Shown here one piece after another: positions 25,638-33,890 of a stretch of 64,000 bases of DNA. The position numbers and the translations under genes were made by a program. The stretch lies in NCBI GenBank assembly GCA_965222515.1, contig CBDCUE010000021.1:1-64000 (forward strand), given 5' to 3'. Source of the stretch: CBDCUE01 sp965222515. GTDB taxonomy: Bacteria; Pseudomonadota; Alphaproteobacteria; Rickettsiales; JABIRX01. Within the stretch, counting starts at the first letter, position 1. Every line of letters starts with the position of its first letter. Under the pieces are notes generated by a model. It saw only the letters and a list, made by a program, of their open reading frames with translations, was not told the DNA's origin and made no database searches.

Positions 25638-26634
25638 AATAAATCTGTTTTTTATTATTTTCTTTGTTTTTTCTACAAACAGCTATGCCCAAAAGCAGAA
25701 AACTTTATTTTCTTTATTTGCTGATATAAAAGAAAAGAATAAAGTTAGCAAAGAAAAGAAAAATCATAAAGAAGAAATAGCCCTAAAAAAAAAAGAATTA
25801 TATAAAAGAAGGCAAATAAATAGAGAAAAAAGGCAAACAGCATTAATAGCAAGAAGACAGCTTATGCAAAAAAAAAAGCAACAAATAGCATTACAAAAGG
25901 CAATAGAGAGAAAAAAATATTTAGAAGCAATAAGAGGCATTAAAAATAATAATAAAGCTAAACAAGAGGATTTCCAATATCCTAAACAAACTGGCAACTC
26001 TTATGCACCTTATCTAAGAAATACAAAAAAACCAACAACCCTCTCAAGCTATGGATTAGAAATTATTAGTAAAACAATTAAATATGGTAGTGATGAAAGT
26101 TTTTCTGTTGCTGAAGGTGGAGTTGTCAAAATAGATAGCAATGAAATTCAACCTACGGAATTATTAGGTTTTGGTATTTTTTACGAAAGGCCTATTACTA
26201 AAAATAGTTCTTTAATTAGCAAAATAAAATATTTTACTGGAGATAAAGAAAACAGCAACACAGGCATATATTGGCTTTCTACTGGAGGAACTAATTTAGG
26301 AGAATTACAAACCAAAACAAAATTAGAAATAATAGAAGTAGACATTTCACTAAAACATCAAATTTTTAAAAACTCAATAGATGGTTTATTTTTATTAGTC
26401 ATAGCAGGTTACAGTCAATTTGACTATGAAATAGAATATTTAGCAAATGGCATAGTGCAAGACAGTACAGAAAAAACCAAAAGAGCCCCTCACCTTGGTT
26501 ATGGACTAATTTTTAAATTATCTTTTATAAAAGATATTGATGTTTTTGTCTCAGCAAAATATATTTCTTATATAAATCTTGACGGGATAAAAGATGGTAT
26601 AAATTTTGGACTTAATTTAGATTTAAAATTTTAA
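25612..26634 (+). CDS. Exported protein: basic helix plus predicted beta-barrel
   Basis: No named family recognised. The 340-residue product has a signal peptide (cleavage near NSYAQ, residue 26), a long Lys/Arg/Gln/Glu-rich helical stretch (about 40-110, with KKKQQIALQKAIERKKYLEA, likely coiled coil), and a strand-rich C-terminal part (about 150-340) ending in GINFGLNLDLKF with terminal Phe. It overlaps the end of the subtilisin gene by 26 bp, so the two are translationally linked and probably work together at the outer membrane. The strongly basic periplasmic helix is unusual for a barrel protein. Confidence 0.7.
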   Translation: MQILVKVFKINLFFIIFFVFSTNSYAQKQKTLFSLFADIKEKNKVSKEKKNHKEEIALKKKELYKRRQINREKRQTALIARRQLMQKKKQQIALQKAIERKKYLEAIRGIKNNNKAKQEDFQYPKQTGNSYAPYLRNTKKPTTLSSYGLEIISKTIKYGSDESFSVAEGGVVKIDSNEIQPTELLGFGIFYERPITKNSSLISKIKYFTGDKENSNTGIYWLSTGGTNLGELQTKTKLEIIEVDISLKHQIFKNSIDGLFLLVIAGYSQFDYEIEYLANGIVQDSTEKTKRAPHLGYGLIFKLSFIKDIDVFVSAKYISYINLDGIKDGINFGLNLDLKF

Positions 26635-26649
26635 TTGGAGGAAAAGGGG

Positions 26650-26910
26650 TCAAAAGGGGTCAAGTCTTGATTTTTGACTTTTTAAAAAATGGTTCAAGAT
26701 TTGATCACTTTTTTTATAACTGTTTTGATCAATGTTTCCTACTGATAATAATCAATATTGTTTGACTGGCTTTTTGTTTTTTTAACCATTGAAAAGCTCC
26801 TGCCATTGCTACTGCTGAACTTGGTTCGACAGCTATTTTTAAAAGATGCATTAACCACTGTGTCCAATAAATTATTTTCTCTTCACTAACCTCATAAAAA
26901 CCATCTAATA
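26650..26910 (-). pseudogene. C-terminal remnant of a PLP-dependent Ser/Thr dehydratase
   Basis: Minus-strand translation gives GFYEVSEEKIIYWTQWLMHL, then KIAVEPSSAVAMAGAFQWLK and KQKASQTILIIIS, which is the C-terminal part of the threonine dehydratase / serine racemase family (typical VEPSGA...SGGN pattern). At the SGGN motif two bases are missing, shifting the frame; the tail continues in the other frame as NIDQNSYKKSDQILNHF to a TGA at 26650-26652. The N-terminal two thirds, including the PLP lysine, are gone. A dispersed repeat (26912-26959) stands exactly at the broken upstream edge. Confidence 0.72.
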
Positions 26911-26911
26911 C

Positions 26912-26959
26912 AAGGGAGAAGCAGTTGCTCCGAGCATAATTTTCTATTTCGTCACAGTA
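26912..26959 (+). repeat. Dispersed repeat (GCAGTTGCTCCGAGC type)
   Basis: Contains AGAAGCAGTTGCTCCGAGCA and then TAATTTTCTATTTCGTCACA. Related copies are at 18550, 50949, 57235 and 57581. It marks the edge of the dehydratase remnant. Confidence 0.65.
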
Positions 26960-26988
26960 TTATTAAGAAAAAAGTAGAAATTATAAGT

Positions 26989-28749
26989 CTAAATCTTAGA
27001 TTTTAATTGCAGTTCATTATAAAATTTATTTCTTTGCAATTCTTTGTGACTTCCTTTTGCTATAATTTCTCCTTTGGATAAAATTATTATTTTGTCTGCA
27101 TTTTTAATTGTTTCTAATCTATGAGCTATTACTATGCAAGTTCTACCTTGTTTTAATTTTTCTAAAGCCTGTTGTACTTTTTGTTCAGAAATTGGATCTA
27201 AAGCAGATGTTGCCTCATCTAATAATAGAATGGGGGAATCTTTCAAAAATGCTCTAGCCAAAACTATTCTTTGTTTTTGACCACCTGATAATTTACCTCC
27301 TCTGTGACCTATTTTAGTATCAAAACCATCTTCTAAATCTTTAATAAATTCATAAGCCTCAGCCTGCTCTGCTACTTCCTGCAGTTTTTTATCACTAACA
27401 TTCTTTTTTGATCCATAACAAATATTTGCTCTTATGCTATCATCAAATAAAAATATATCTTGTGAAACATAAGCAATAGCTTCTCTTAAATTATATAAAG
27501 AATAATTTTTGATTTGTCTATTATCAATTTTGATATTACCATCACTAGCCTCATAAAATCTTAATAATAAATTCATAATAGTGCTTTTACCACTGCCTGA
27601 TTTTCCAATCAAAGCATAGGTTTCTCCTTTTTTTACAGAAAAAGAAATATTAGACAAAACTATTTCTTGCTCGTTATAAGCAAAAGAAACTTTGTCAAAA
27701 GAAATATGACCATTTTTGACAAGATTAGAGCTGTCTTTTTCATTAGAAACAATTTTTTCTTTTTTATCTAATAACTGAAAAAGCCTATCTGCTGCTGCTA
27801 ATCCTTGTTGCACTTGATTATTTAATTTACTTAAACTTTTCATAGGTTTGTAAGCTGACAGAATTGCTGTAATGAATGCAAAAAAATCTCCTCCTGTAAT
27901 TTCTCCAGAAATTGCTTTTAATCCTCCTAAATAAACTGTTACAGCAAGAGCTATTCCACCTAAAGTTTCCATTAAAGGAGAGGTCAAATAATCTAATCTA
28001 ATATGTTTTTTGTAAAGTTTTTGTAAAGTTTCAGTTAATTGAAATGTTCTTTTATTCTCAAATTTTTCTGCATTATATGCTTTTACCACCCTTATACCTT
28101 GAGCGGTTTCATCAATCTGACTTGCAAAAACACTTAATTCTATCTGAGTTTTTTTTGATATTTTTCTTATTTTTCTGCCTAAATAATATACAGGATAAAT
28201 TGCTACGGGAAAAACAAATAAGGTAACAAGAGCAAGTTCTGGAATAAGATAGAATGCTAAAGCTAACAAGAAAACCAAGCTTAAAAATTCTTTTGCTACA
28301 TTAGTTAGAGTGGCGGAAATACTGGTTTTTAAGGTGTTGATGTCATTGGTAAAATGAGAAACTATTTTTCCAGGAGAAAATTTACTAAAATAAACTAAAT
28401 CTGCATTGATTATTTTCTTAAATAATCTTCTTTGCACATTTATTAACATATAGGTCTCTACATATTTAACTAAAATATGCTGAATATAACTAGCCACACC
28501 TTTAGCAAAAGAAATACAAAACAAAGAAAAAGCAACTAGTAATAATAAAGTTTTGTCTTTTTCAATAAATATTTTATCCAATAAAGGCTTCATAATCCAA
28601 GCTTGCAAAGTCGTTGCCCCAGCCACAATGATCATAAATATGATTGCAAAAAACAAGATTTTTTTATAAGGCCATACTAATTCCTTAAAAATTCTTTTTA
28701 ATAAAAACTTGCTACTACTTTTATCTATAACAACTTCTTTCTTCTTCAT
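26989..28749 (-). CDS. ABC exporter, MsbA-like (ABCB/lipid-type)
   Basis: The 586-residue product is a half-transporter: six membrane helices (about 25-330) fused to an ATPase with Walker A IGKSGSGKST, the Q-loop (AYVSQDIFLFDDS), signature LSGGQKQRIVLARAF, Walker B PILLLDEATSALD and the switch His (IVIAHRLETI). It belongs to the MsbA/lipid or drug exporter type. In a Gram-negative cell MsbA would flip lipid A core, but no lipid A gene is nearby, so the substrate is open. It overlaps the upstream CHMI-like gene by 4 bp (ATGA), implying coupled translation. Confidence 0.88.
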   Translation of the reverse strand: MKKKEVVIDKSSSKFLLKRIFKELVWPYKKILFFAIIFMIIVAGATTLQAWIMKPLLDKIFIEKDKTLLLLVAFSLFCISFAKGVASYIQHILVKYVETYMLINVQRRLFKKIINADLVYFSKFSPGKIVSHFTNDINTLKTSISATLTNVAKEFLSLVFLLALAFYLIPELALVTLFVFPVAIYPVYYLGRKIRKISKKTQIELSVFASQIDETAQGIRVVKAYNAEKFENKRTFQLTETLQKLYKKHIRLDYLTSPLMETLGGIALAVTVYLGGLKAISGEITGGDFFAFITAILSAYKPMKSLSKLNNQVQQGLAAADRLFQLLDKKEKIVSNEKDSSNLVKNGHISFDKVSFAYNEQEIVLSNISFSVKKGETYALIGKSGSGKSTIMNLLLRFYEASDGNIKIDNRQIKNYSLYNLREAIAYVSQDIFLFDDSIRANICYGSKKNVSDKKLQEVAEQAEAYEFIKDLEDGFDTKIGHRGGKLSGGQKQRIVLARAFLKDSPILLLDEATSALDPISEQKVQQALEKLKQGRTCIVIAHRLETIKNADKIIILSKGEIIAKGSHKELQRNKFYNELQLKSKI

Positions 28750-29102
28750 TTTTGATAAATCTTACTATTCATCTCTCTAATTTCTAAAGAAAAGCAAGAG
28801 TCTCCGTATTTCTCTCTTGATTTACAGAAATATTTCTTACTAACTTCTTCATTAATAGCCTCTCCTAAAGCCTTTAGTTTTTCAACATCCCTACCCTCTA
28901 ACAAACTAACTGTTAAATGAATAAAAACCCTATCCTTATCCCATAGAAAATCTTCTTTAGCTTCTATAAATCTACATTTTATGCCAGATGGATTTTTTAC
29001 TATTTCCAAAAAAATAAAAACATCTATTATTTCTTTAAAAAAATTTTGATAATTAATTTTATCTGGGATGTTTTTTGAATGTTCTAATATAATATGTGGC
29101 AT
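28746..29102 (-). CDS. CHMI-like tautomerase (5-carboxymethyl-2-hydroxymuconate isomerase family)
   Basis: The 118-residue product matches the CHMI branch of the tautomerase superfamily: MPHIILEHSKNI with the catalytic N-terminal Pro (residue 2 before Met removal), an inner block with IHLTVSLLEGRDVEKLKALG, and the C-terminal SLEIREMNSKIY. In enteric bacteria CHMI acts in homoprotocatechuate breakdown; no other gene of that pathway is here, and linkage to an ABC exporter suggests another substrate. Function at the substrate level is unknown. Confidence 0.85.
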   Translation of the reverse strand: MPHIILEHSKNIPDKINYQNFFKEIIDVFIFLEIVKNPSGIKCRFIEAKEDFLWDKDRVFIHLTVSLLEGRDVEKLKALGEAINEEVSKKYFCKSREKYGDSCFSLEIREMNSKIYQK

Positions 29103-29552
29103 TGTTTTTTTGTTTTTTTATCAAGAATATAGTAGAAATATTTTTATACACAAATAAATAATTATTATACTAAAACCATAAAATATAGATCACCAATAAA
29201 AAAACCGATCGTACAAATGATCAAAAAAGCATTTTTTTTAATTTTATCAGCTTCACACTTTAGATAAAGACTTTTTTTATAAAATATAAGATAAATAGTT
29301 GATATTATTATAAAAAGATTTTATAACAAACTTGCGGAACAAGCAAAGGTGCCGATGAGCATAAATGAAGAAAAAGCTAGATAAATTAAGGGAATTATAT
29401 ACATAAATCCACAAGATGATAGTATATTAAGTTTTTCTTAGTTAATAATAGATATTAATGTAGACTCCTCTATTATTTTTTGATAATCCATTTATTATTT
29501 AATCTTTAGTAACTATACCCTTATAACAAGAAATAAATTATAATTTATAATA
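29103..29552. other. Gene-free stretch upstream of the ImmA/IrrE gene
   Basis: No convincing gene. Around 29325-29420 the plus strand reads RFYNKLAEQAKVPMSINEEK, a stop, then IKGIIYINPQDD, which might be a scrap of a decayed protein gene. An AATAATAG/CTATTATT inverted repeat followed by a T-run lies near 29443-29481 and could end transcription on the plus strand. A 16-codon frame starting at 29217 looks like a cut signal sequence. All of these are weak. Confidence 0.3.
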
Positions 29553-29580
29553 TTGACATTATCAATAATTAACCTATTAT
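29553..29580 (+). promoter_or_regulatory. Probable promoter of the ImmA/IrrE operon
   Basis: A perfect TTGACA (29553-29558), a 16-bp spacer and TATTAT (29575-29580) lie 38 bp before the start codon. It is one of the best sigma-70 matches in the window. Confidence 0.55.
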
Positions 29581-29618
29581 CTATTACTAGAATATAAATA
29601 AATTACTTAATAAAAATT

Positions 29619-30116
29619 TTGAATAACAGAGAAGCTATAGAGAAAAAAGTAGATGAAATATTTAATATATTGAATATTAATAGTTTCCCCGTTCCCTTAA
29701 TAGATGTAGCAAGTTATCTTAGGTATGGTATATATTATTTTGAAGTTAATGCGAATACAAGAGATATATCTGGGGCAGTAGATTATGAAAATAAAAAAAT
29801 ATTAGTTAATCCTAATGATAAAAGAAAAAGACAAAATTTTACAATAGGACATGAAATAGGACATATAGTACTAGAGCATAGACAAGATAATGAGAACATT
29901 AAATATGATTATAGAAAGAGTATTTATAACACTAGTGATAAAAAAGAGCAAGAAGCTAATAGATTTTCTGCTATGTTATTAATGCCAGAAAAAGAATTTA
30001 AGTACCAGTGGGATAAATTAGATAGTGTAGAATATGTATCTGATTATTTTAAGACTTCTCAACTAGCAGTATGTTTTAGAGCTAAAGATTTAAAACTAGT
30101 AACTGATTTATTTTAG
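29619..30116 (+). CDS. ImmA/IrrE-family zinc metallopeptidase
   Basis: The 165-residue product has the HExxH motif in FTIGHEIGHIVLEH (His78, Glu79, His82) and the distal EQEANRFSAMLLMP block with the third metal ligand, as in ImmA of ICEBs1 and IrrE/DdrO-protease of Deinococcus. Such enzymes cleave a repressor to switch on mobile-element or stress genes. The start is taken as TTG at 29619, since no in-frame ATG precedes the conserved region. No XRE repressor gene, the usual substrate, is adjacent. It forms an operon with the small membrane protein 2 bp downstream. Confidence 0.88.
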   Translation: MNNREAIEKKVDEIFNILNINSFPVPLIDVASYLRYGIYYFEVNANTRDISGAVDYENKKILVNPNDKRKRQNFTIGHEIGHIVLEHRQDNENIKYDYRKSIYNTSDKKEQEANRFSAMLLMPEKEFKYQWDKLDSVEYVSDYFKTSQLAVCFRAKDLKLVTDLF

Positions 30117-30118
30117 AA

Positions 30119-30379
30119 ATGAGTGATAATACAATAATAAAATCAGGAGACTCATTTCAAAAAGAAGATAAACATACAGATAAGATTAAGTATTTTATAC
30201 AAAGCATACCAACTATTTATATATTAGTAGTAATAATATTTACTATCTCATATGTTTACATAGAGCATAGATTAGATACTTTAGATGAAAAAATTAAGAC
30301 AATGTTTTCAGTTAATGATAAAAAAATTGATACACAGAGAAATTACTTAAAAGAAATTATAAATTTAAGACATGAATAA
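30119..30379 (+). CDS. Small membrane protein, hypothetical
   Basis: Not recognised. The 86-residue product has a hydrophilic N-terminal tail (1-27), a single membrane helix (about 30-48, IPTIYILVVIIFTISYVYI) and a charged, probably coiled-coil C-terminal part (about 52-86). It follows the ImmA/IrrE gene by 2 bp and shares its promoter, so it is the best candidate for a partner or target of that peptidase. Holin-like or toxin-like roles are possible but unsupported. Confidence 0.68.
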   Translation: MSDNTIIKSGDSFQKEDKHTDKIKYFIQSIPTIYILVVIIFTISYVYIEHRLDTLDEKIKTMFSVNDKKIDTQRNYLKEIINLRHE

Positions 30380-30504
30380 TAAGTCCCATAAATAGACCTT
30401 TTTAATTGACTCAAAAAACCTTATAAATTATTTGTATGATGCACCCCTAAATTCAGTCAGTTTTTTGTAGATTTTTGTAGACAGATTGTAAGAAAATTAC
30501 TATT

Positions 30505-31521
30505 ATAACCCCAGTTATGCTTTTTTTTAATAAAAAGCCTTGCAAAAAGTTAGCATAGACATTTTAATATTTTTTTTAACCTAAATAAAAAAAGCTATGC
30601 TAGTAAGTGATATTGAACTAATAAAACTATATTGTCAAATAGATGATTTTTGTAAATTATTTTTTAAGTACTTCAATCAAAAATTAATATCAGAAAAGAG
30701 TAGTAAATTAAGGAAAGAACGGAAGGACAGGCTTAAATCTAGTGATATAATGTGTATATTAATATTGTATAATAATAGTAGTTATGATTGTTTTAAAAAT
30801 TATTATATTGAGTTTGCAAAGCCTAATTTACAAAAGTATTTTCCTAATATGCCTTGTTATGCAAGGTTTACACATATTCAAAAGATAGCATTTATGCCAC
30901 TTAGTTCTTTTTTATTAGAAATAATTAATAAAAATGAAAAAACAGGGTGCTATTATATTGATTCAACATACATTCCAGTATGTAAAAATCAAAGGATAAG
31001 AAGGCATAAAACATTTAAAGGACTAGCATCAAGAGGAAAGTCAACTATGGGCTGGTTTTTTGGTTTCAAGTTACACTTGCTTATAAATCATAAAGCAGAA
31101 GTAGTTAATATGTCTATTACAAAGGGTAATGGTTCAGATCTAGATACAGTGCTTGCTTTAGCTAAAACACTAAAAGGAAAATTGTTTGGAGATAAAGGAT
31201 ATATAAGCAAAAAAATTAAAAATAATTTATTATCTCAGGGATTAGAATTATTTACAAAAACAAGAAAAAATATGAAAAAACAAGAAATAAGCAAGAAAAA
31301 TAGATTTTTATTATCCAAAAGAGGTATTGTAGAAACTGTTATAGATTCCATAAAAGGGTTTTTTAGCATTATTTCTCATAAATACAAAACTCCCGTCAAT
31401 TTCTTTATGAATATTATTTCTGAGTTAATTGCATATGATTTTAAACAGAATAAACCTAAAATTAACTTTAACATTCAAAAATCAAGGAGTTATAAGTTAA
31501 AAAAAGCATAACTGGGGTTAT
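30505..31521 (+). mobile_element. IS982-family insertion sequence (complete)
   Basis: Terminal inverted repeats are near perfect: ATAACCCCAGTTATGC at 30505-30520 and its complement GCATAACTGGGGTTAT ending at 31521. The flanks TACTATT and TACTAAT could be an imperfect 7-bp target duplication. It contains one intact transposase gene. Directly to its right an IS1634-type transposase reading frame continues without its 5' part. Confidence 0.88.
30597..31511 (+). CDS. IS982-family transposase
   Basis: The 304-residue DDE transposase moves the surrounding element. Key blocks are YYIDSTYIPVCKNQRIRRHK (first Asp), GLASRGKSTMGWFFGFKLHL, KLFGDKGYISKK (second Asp) and KRGIVETVIDSIK (Glu), followed by the C-terminal NFFMNIISELIAYDF. 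Length and order match IS982. The gene is uninterrupted and the inverted repeats are intact, so the element may be active. The stop codon lies within the right inverted repeat. Confidence 0.95.
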   Translation: MLVSDIELIKLYCQIDDFCKLFFKYFNQKLISEKSSKLRKERKDRLKSSDIMCILILYNNSSYDCFKNYYIEFAKPNLQKYFPNMPCYARFTHIQKIAFMPLSSFLLEIINKNEKTGCYYIDSTYIPVCKNQRIRRHKTFKGLASRGKSTMGWFFGFKLHLLINHKAEVVNMSITKGNGSDLDTVLALAKTLKGKLFGDKGYISKKIKNNLLSQGLELFTKTRKNMKKQEISKKNRFLLSKRGIVETVIDSIKGFFSIISHKYKTPVNFFMNIISELIAYDFKQNKPKINFNIQKSRSYKLKKA

Positions 31522-31909
31522 TACTAATGATAAAACAGGGAAAGCGAGTGAGATTGTATCTAGATACAGTAACTTATGGGTTATAGAGGAATCATTTAGG
31601 ATAAATAAGCATGATTTAAAAATGAGACCTATTTTTCATTTTAAGAAGGAGAGAATAGAATCTCATATAGCAATGTGTTATATGAGTTTTTCAATTATTA
31701 GAAATATAGAATATCAATGTAATTTAACTCAAAAAATTAGCCCTAAAGAAATTATTAGTTGTTTAAGAAAAGTTGAGTCTTCAATTTATATTCACAAAAA
31801 AACTAAAGATAGATATTTAGTTCCAGGGTATTTTAATAATAAAATGGCTAAAATTTATAAAACTTTTAATATTATTAGAAATAGAGATGCTCAAATTTAC
31901 CTAAATTAA
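31522..31909 (+). pseudogene. IS1634/IS4-type transposase, C-terminal fragment
   Basis: An open frame directly following IS982 reads TNDKTGKASEIVSRYSNLWV, then IEESFRINKHDLKMRPIFHF and KKERIESHIAMCYMSF. The W-x-IEESFR...L-x-MRPIFH...RIESHI pattern is the C-terminal catalytic region (with the DDE Glu) of IS1634-type transposases. No 5' part was found left of IS982, so the element was cut by a deletion as well as by the insertion. The frame reaches a normal stop at 31909. Confidence 0.78.
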
Positions 31910-31995
31910 TTCCACAATATTATAAAATAATGTAGTGCCTAAAAAATAGCAAACCCTTCTAACTCAAGGCTTTAGAGACCTTTTTATTTTTAAAA

Positions 31996-32356
31996 ATGAC
32001 AAAGTCGGGAAGAAATGTTAGAAAAGATGATATTATTATTGCTAAAAATTATCTAAATTAAGAAAAAATTAAATTATTAGGTTTATTAGTGGAACAATAT
32101 TTAGCTTTTGCAGAAACTATGATTATGCAGCATCAAAAAATTTATATACAAGATTGGATAAAAAAGCTAGATAATATTTTACAATTAAATGATAGAGAAT
32201 TACTAAAACATGCAGGAAAAATAACTGCTGATAAAGCAAGAGAAAAAGCAGGTATAGAATATTAAATATAAAGAAAAACAAAAAAAAATAGAAAAATTAG
32301 AGTCTTTGCAAGAATTAGACAGAGATATAAAAATATTAGAAACACAAAAAAAGTAA
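31996..32356 (+). pseudogene. RhuM-family gene remnant
   Basis: Plus-strand translation gives GRNVRKDDIIIAKNYLN, a stop, EKIKLLGLLVEQYLAFAETM, then QDWIKKLDNILQLNDRELLK, AGKITADKAREKAGIEY, and after a frameshift YKEKQKKIEKLESLQELDRD to TAA. This is the C-terminal part of RhuM-family proteins (first described in Salmonella pathogenicity island 3, often next to mobile or phage genes). One stop and one frameshift break it and the N-terminal half is lost. Confidence 0.72.
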
Positions 32357-32424
32357 TAAATTATGAAAGACTGTCTAAAGATAAGTTGTGTCTGAGAGGT
32401 TTTATAAATTTATCTAATACTTTT

Positions 32425-33888
32425 TTATAAATATTCTATAAAATTAAGAGCATAGTCAAATAAGAAGAAAAAGGCTATGTTTATTATTACCAAAATAGCA
32501 AAAACAAATGAGATCAATGAAGATGTTTGCTTATTATATGTTTCTTTTTCTTCATCAAAAAACATAATTTTGATAATTCTTAAATAATAATAAACTGAGA
32601 TGATAGAAGTTACTGCCCCTATTATTGCTAAATAATAAAATTCACCCAAAATCAAAGATTTAAAAATATAGAATTTTGCAAAAAATCCTGCAAATGGTGG
32701 AATTCCTGCCATAGAAAGCATTGTAATTGCCATTGCAATCGCAAGCATAGGCATAGATTTTAATAATCCAGAATATGATCTAATGTCCTCCAAATGTTTT
32801 TTATTAGATTCATCAGCCGAATTATGAGCTTGCTTGATTAGCATTAAAAAAGCAAAGGCTGCAAAAGTAAGTAGAATATAAATTATTAAATAGATTAACA
32901 CTGCTTTTGCTGATAAAGTTTTAAAAGCAATAACAGCAAGCAAAACAAAACCTACATGGTTAATTGAACTATAAGCAAGAAGTCTTTTTAAATTATTTTG
33001 TCTTATAGCACCTAATGCTCCGACAATTAAAGACATAACAGCTACAAATTGCAAAATTAAAATCCAATCATCATAAACAGAAATAAATAATTCTGTTAAA
33101 ATTCTAAATAAAACAATAAAAGCTGCAACTTTTGGCACAGTGGCAATGTAACTAACCACTGGAGTTGGAGCACCTTCATAAACATCTGGTGTCCACATAT
33201 GAAAAGGGGCAGCAGAGATTTTAAAGAACAAAGCAATAAAAACAAATATCATTCCCATCAAAATCCCTAAATTAGCATTACCACTTAAAGAAGAAGCTAT
33301 ATCTATAAAAAATATACTAGATGAGAAACCATATATAAAACTAACTCCATATAAAAAAATTCCAGTTCCCAATGAACCAAGCACAAAATATTTTAAACCT
33401 GCTTCTGAAGATTTTATATAGCTGGTATTCAAAGAAACCAAAATATAAATTGCCAAAGACTGCAATTCTAAACCTAAATATAAAGTAATAAAATCCTTGG
33501 ATGATATCATTATCATCATACCAACTAAAGAAAATATTAATAATATAGGATATTCTGTTTTGCTGTTTTTTAGATTATAGTTCAAATGACCTATATATAA
33601 TAATAAAGATATAATAGTCCCCACAATTAAAATAATTTTTACAGAACTTAATAAATCATTAATTAAATAAAATTTATTAATAGGATTGTAACTGTTTTGA
33701 TCTATAGATAAAGTAATAAATATTGAGATAATCAAAATTATAACCGATGCAATAGATACTGCTTTTGTTGATTTATTAGAAAATTTTACTCCCAATAACA
33801 AAATTAACAAAGCAGAGACAGTTAAAAAAACCTCACTAGCAAAAATATAATTAAAAATATCTATGGATTTTATAAAATTTATAATCAT
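32425..33888 (-). CDS. nuoN: NADH-quinone oxidoreductase subunit N
   Basis: Antiporter-like proton-pumping subunit of the complex I membrane arm. The 487-residue product has about 14 membrane helices and the Mrp-type proton-channel core: FITLYLGLELQSLAIYIL with the conserved Glu, ISAAPFHMWTPDVYEGAPTP (channel Lys followed by the broken helix) and LLAYSSINHVGFVLLAV. It is the last gene of the nuoI-J-K-L-M-N block on the minus strand, 2 bp after nuoM. The accessory island lies just beyond its stop. Confidence 0.96.
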   Translation of the reverse strand: MIINFIKSIDIFNYIFASEVFLTVSALLILLLGVKFSNKSTKAVSIASVIILIISIFITLSIDQNSYNPINKFYLINDLLSSVKIILIVGTIISLLLYIGHLNYNLKNSKTEYPILLIFSLVGMMIMISSKDFITLYLGLELQSLAIYILVSLNTSYIKSSEAGLKYFVLGSLGTGIFLYGVSFIYGFSSSIFFIDIASSLSGNANLGILMGMIFVFIALFFKISAAPFHMWTPDVYEGAPTPVVSYIATVPKVAAFIVLFRILTELFISVYDDWILILQFVAVMSLIVGALGAIRQNNLKRLLAYSSINHVGFVLLAVIAFKTLSAKAVLIYLIIYILLTFAAFAFLMLIKQAHNSADESNKKHLEDIRSYSGLLKSMPMLAIAMAITMLSMAGIPPFAGFFAKFYIFKSLILGEFYYLAIIGAVTSIISVYYYLRIIKIMFFDEEKETYNKQTSSLISFVFAILVIINIAFFFLFDYALNFIEYL

Positions 33889-33890
33889 TG

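Noticed and set aside
29217..29267. 16-codon frame resembling a signal peptide
   Set aside because: No lipobox or cleavage site before the stop; too short to support.
30380..30504. Search for the 5' part of the IS1634-type transposase left of IS982
   Set aside because: No frame or motif of that family is visible; the sequence looks non-coding.
32032..32064. Reading the internal TAA of the RhuM remnant as a recoded codon
   Set aside because: A second lesion (frameshift) and loss of the N-terminal half point to ordinary decay; all other genes use TAA as stop.
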